44,354 nucleotides of DNA from contig KV919229.1 in NCBI GenBank assembly GCA_002049455.2, forward strand, positions 1-44,354. The letters are read 5' to 3'. The position numbers were made by a program, and so were the translations under genes. Below the pieces are notes generated by a model. It was not told the DNA's origin. It ran no database searches and worked only from the letters and a program-made list of their open reading frames with translations. Positions 43,152-44,354 of this stretch are shown here, one piece after another. How positions within the stretch are numbered: the stretch's first letter is position 1; each line of letters begins with the position of its first letter. Origin of the DNA: Porphyra umbilicalis (lineage: Eukaryota > Rhodophyta > Bangiophyceae > Bangiales > Bangiaceae).

Positions 43152-44354
43152 CGGCCGGTCGCTGGCGGTGACCCGGTGGGGCCCGTTTGGCCCCATTGCC
43201 GTTGCGTCGGCGGTCGTGGACCGCCTCGCGCGCCGCGCCGGCTACGCGTCGCGCGCGCACCTGTGGGCCGCCCACGCGGCGCCGGTGCTCGCCGCGTACG
43301 TGCGGGAGTATTCCGACCCGGCGGGTTTTCCCGTGCACGCCCTCGGCGGGCTGTCGCTCGTGCAGCGCGTCGGCGCGCGGCTGCGGGGGGGGCGCCCGGC
43401 GGCCAGTGGGGGGGGGGGCGGCACCCCCGGGGGGGCGCCCGACGCAACGGCAATGGCGACAGCGCCGGCGAGCGCCGCGGCGACGGCCGCGGCGGCGGCG
43501 GCGGCGGCGGCCGCCCCGCCCACCGACGCGCTCATATTGGCGACGCAGCGGGCGGCGGTGGCGGCCTTTCTCCGCCGCTACACGGCCGACTTGACGCCCC
43601 TGTGTGTTATCCAAGACGCCGACCACCTGTCGGCCGTCGACCGCCTCGGCGAGTGCGTCGGCGAGGCGCCCGACGCGCTCCTCGGGGCGACCTCTGCCCT
43701 GGCGTGGTGGCGCCTCTACGGCATGTACTTTGTGCTGTCGCACAATGAGGCGGCGCGGGCGGCGCGCGCCGCGCTCGTCGGCCGGGGGATCAACGTGGAG
43801 GCGGTCAACCGGCCGGCCATCACCCGCGCCTACCTCCTCTCGGTCGGCGTCGACGCGGCGGTGGCGGCGGGGAGCACCGCCGCCCACCCCTTTGCGCGGC
43901 ACCTCGACTCGGCGGCCGTGCGGCCGCCCCGCTACGACCCCTTTGTCGTTGCGTGGTCCCTCGAGCGCATCCACGGGGGGGACGCGGGGCAGATGCTCGA
44001 CGTGCCGGCAACGGCGCCGCTGCTTCGGCGCTCCTCGGCCACGTCGGGCGGCGGCGGCGGTGCCACACCCGCCGCCGCCCCGCCGCGCGTCGGCGGCACC
44101 GACGGGCTGCTCGACGACGATGGCGGCGCTGGCGACGGCGCGCCCGACGCGGGGGTGCCCGGCGCGCACTTTCCACGCACGGCCGCGGCGCTGCTGGCGT
44201 CCCCGTGGCAAACGGTCGACCTGCTCGTGGCCTTGTGGGGGAAGCTCGACAGCCCGGGGCGGCCGCCGCCCCCCGCCGCCCGCGTCGACGCCCTCTACGG
44301 CGTCGCGACGGTATGGCTGGTGGTCGGGCCGCCGCTGCTGCGCGCGGCCGCCCA
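37574..44354 (+). CDS. ATM-like PIKK protein, N-terminal part, truncated by window end
   Basis: Starts at ATG 37574 (MASPPPRFSAETLKDG) after a C15 run and is still open at the right edge. The first 250 residues fit the N-terminal TAN region of ATM/Tel1: RKERLEAVRSVRRALEEDP, then LLTWELIVTGLAYALESE and helical repeats. The end of the window (43150-43740) has HEAT-like text with ATM-type phrases (VDRLARRAGYASRAHLW, FPVHALGGLSLVQRV, FLRRYTADLTPLCVIQD). ATM kinases signal DNA double-strand breaks; the kinase domain would lie beyond the window. Helical blocks are separated by long Ala/Gly runs and an acidic linker (EAEEDGEEEDA). No intron is evident, but the frame shifts by -1 at many G/C runs, for example 38291-38311, 38800-38811, 39160-39166, 39533-39543, 39653-39658, 39998-40008, 40183-40196, 40569-40581, 41119-41137, 42742-42759 and 42829-42847. 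The family call is moderate; another large HEAT-repeat PIKK remains possible. Confidence 0.58.

Noticed and set aside
41395..44211. Minus-strand open frame of 938 codons
   Set aside because: Unbroken only because of composition. The + strand has the ATM-like helical text; this one has no recognisable domain.
1..44354. CRISPR arrays, rRNA and tRNA genes
   Set aside because: No regularly spaced identical repeats, no rRNA-like conserved stretches and no tRNA cloverleaf could be recognised by eye.

Overview
The window looks like nuclear DNA from a photosynthetic eukaryote with a very GC-rich, intron-poor genome. A bangiophyte red alga (Porphyra/Pyropia type) fits best, but this is an inference from style and gene content and no marker in the window proves it. 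Reasons: single-exon or few-exon genes, short introns with GTRYGT donors and CAG/TAG acceptors, Ala/Gly/Pro-rich proteins, and plastid-type proteins (a CreA-like protein with transit plus lumen signals, and an SDR-CIA30 protein of the HCF173 family). No rRNA, tRNA, CRISPR array or operon was seen.

Layout. 1-3110: no solid gene; a possible gene start at 1537 and scattered repeats. 3114-7836: a 4.7-kb element with 28-bp perfect terminal inverted repeats, a TAA target duplication and a C-rich, degenerate-repeat interior. 8693-10841 (+): TBL1/HOS15-type LisH-WD40 protein. 11258-12311 (-): a small three-exon membrane protein. 13167-13808 (-): secreted Cys-rich protein. 14671-15630 (-): CreA-like plastid protein. 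16603-18180 (+): unknown three-exon protein. 18547-20468 (-): unknown low-complexity protein. About 21.0-32.6 kb: transposon territory with two head-to-head genes, an 882-aa unknown protein (-) and a four-exon Plavaka/CACTA-like transposase (+). 33.6-34.5 kb: a second, diverged inverted-repeat element. 35000-36850 (+): SDR-CIA30 protein. 37574 to the right edge (+): N-terminal part of a giant ATM-like PIKK protein, cut by the window end.

Two window-wide patterns stand out. First, in four genes the reading frame changes only at G or C runs and always by -1. This is most simply one base missing from each run in this sequence, although -1 slippage would look the same. Second, host genes tend to carry C-tracts just before the start codon and G-tracts right after the stop codon. 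The host genes are unrelated housekeeping and plastid functions, not a pathway. The best candidate for an undescribed system is the divergent two-gene transposon.
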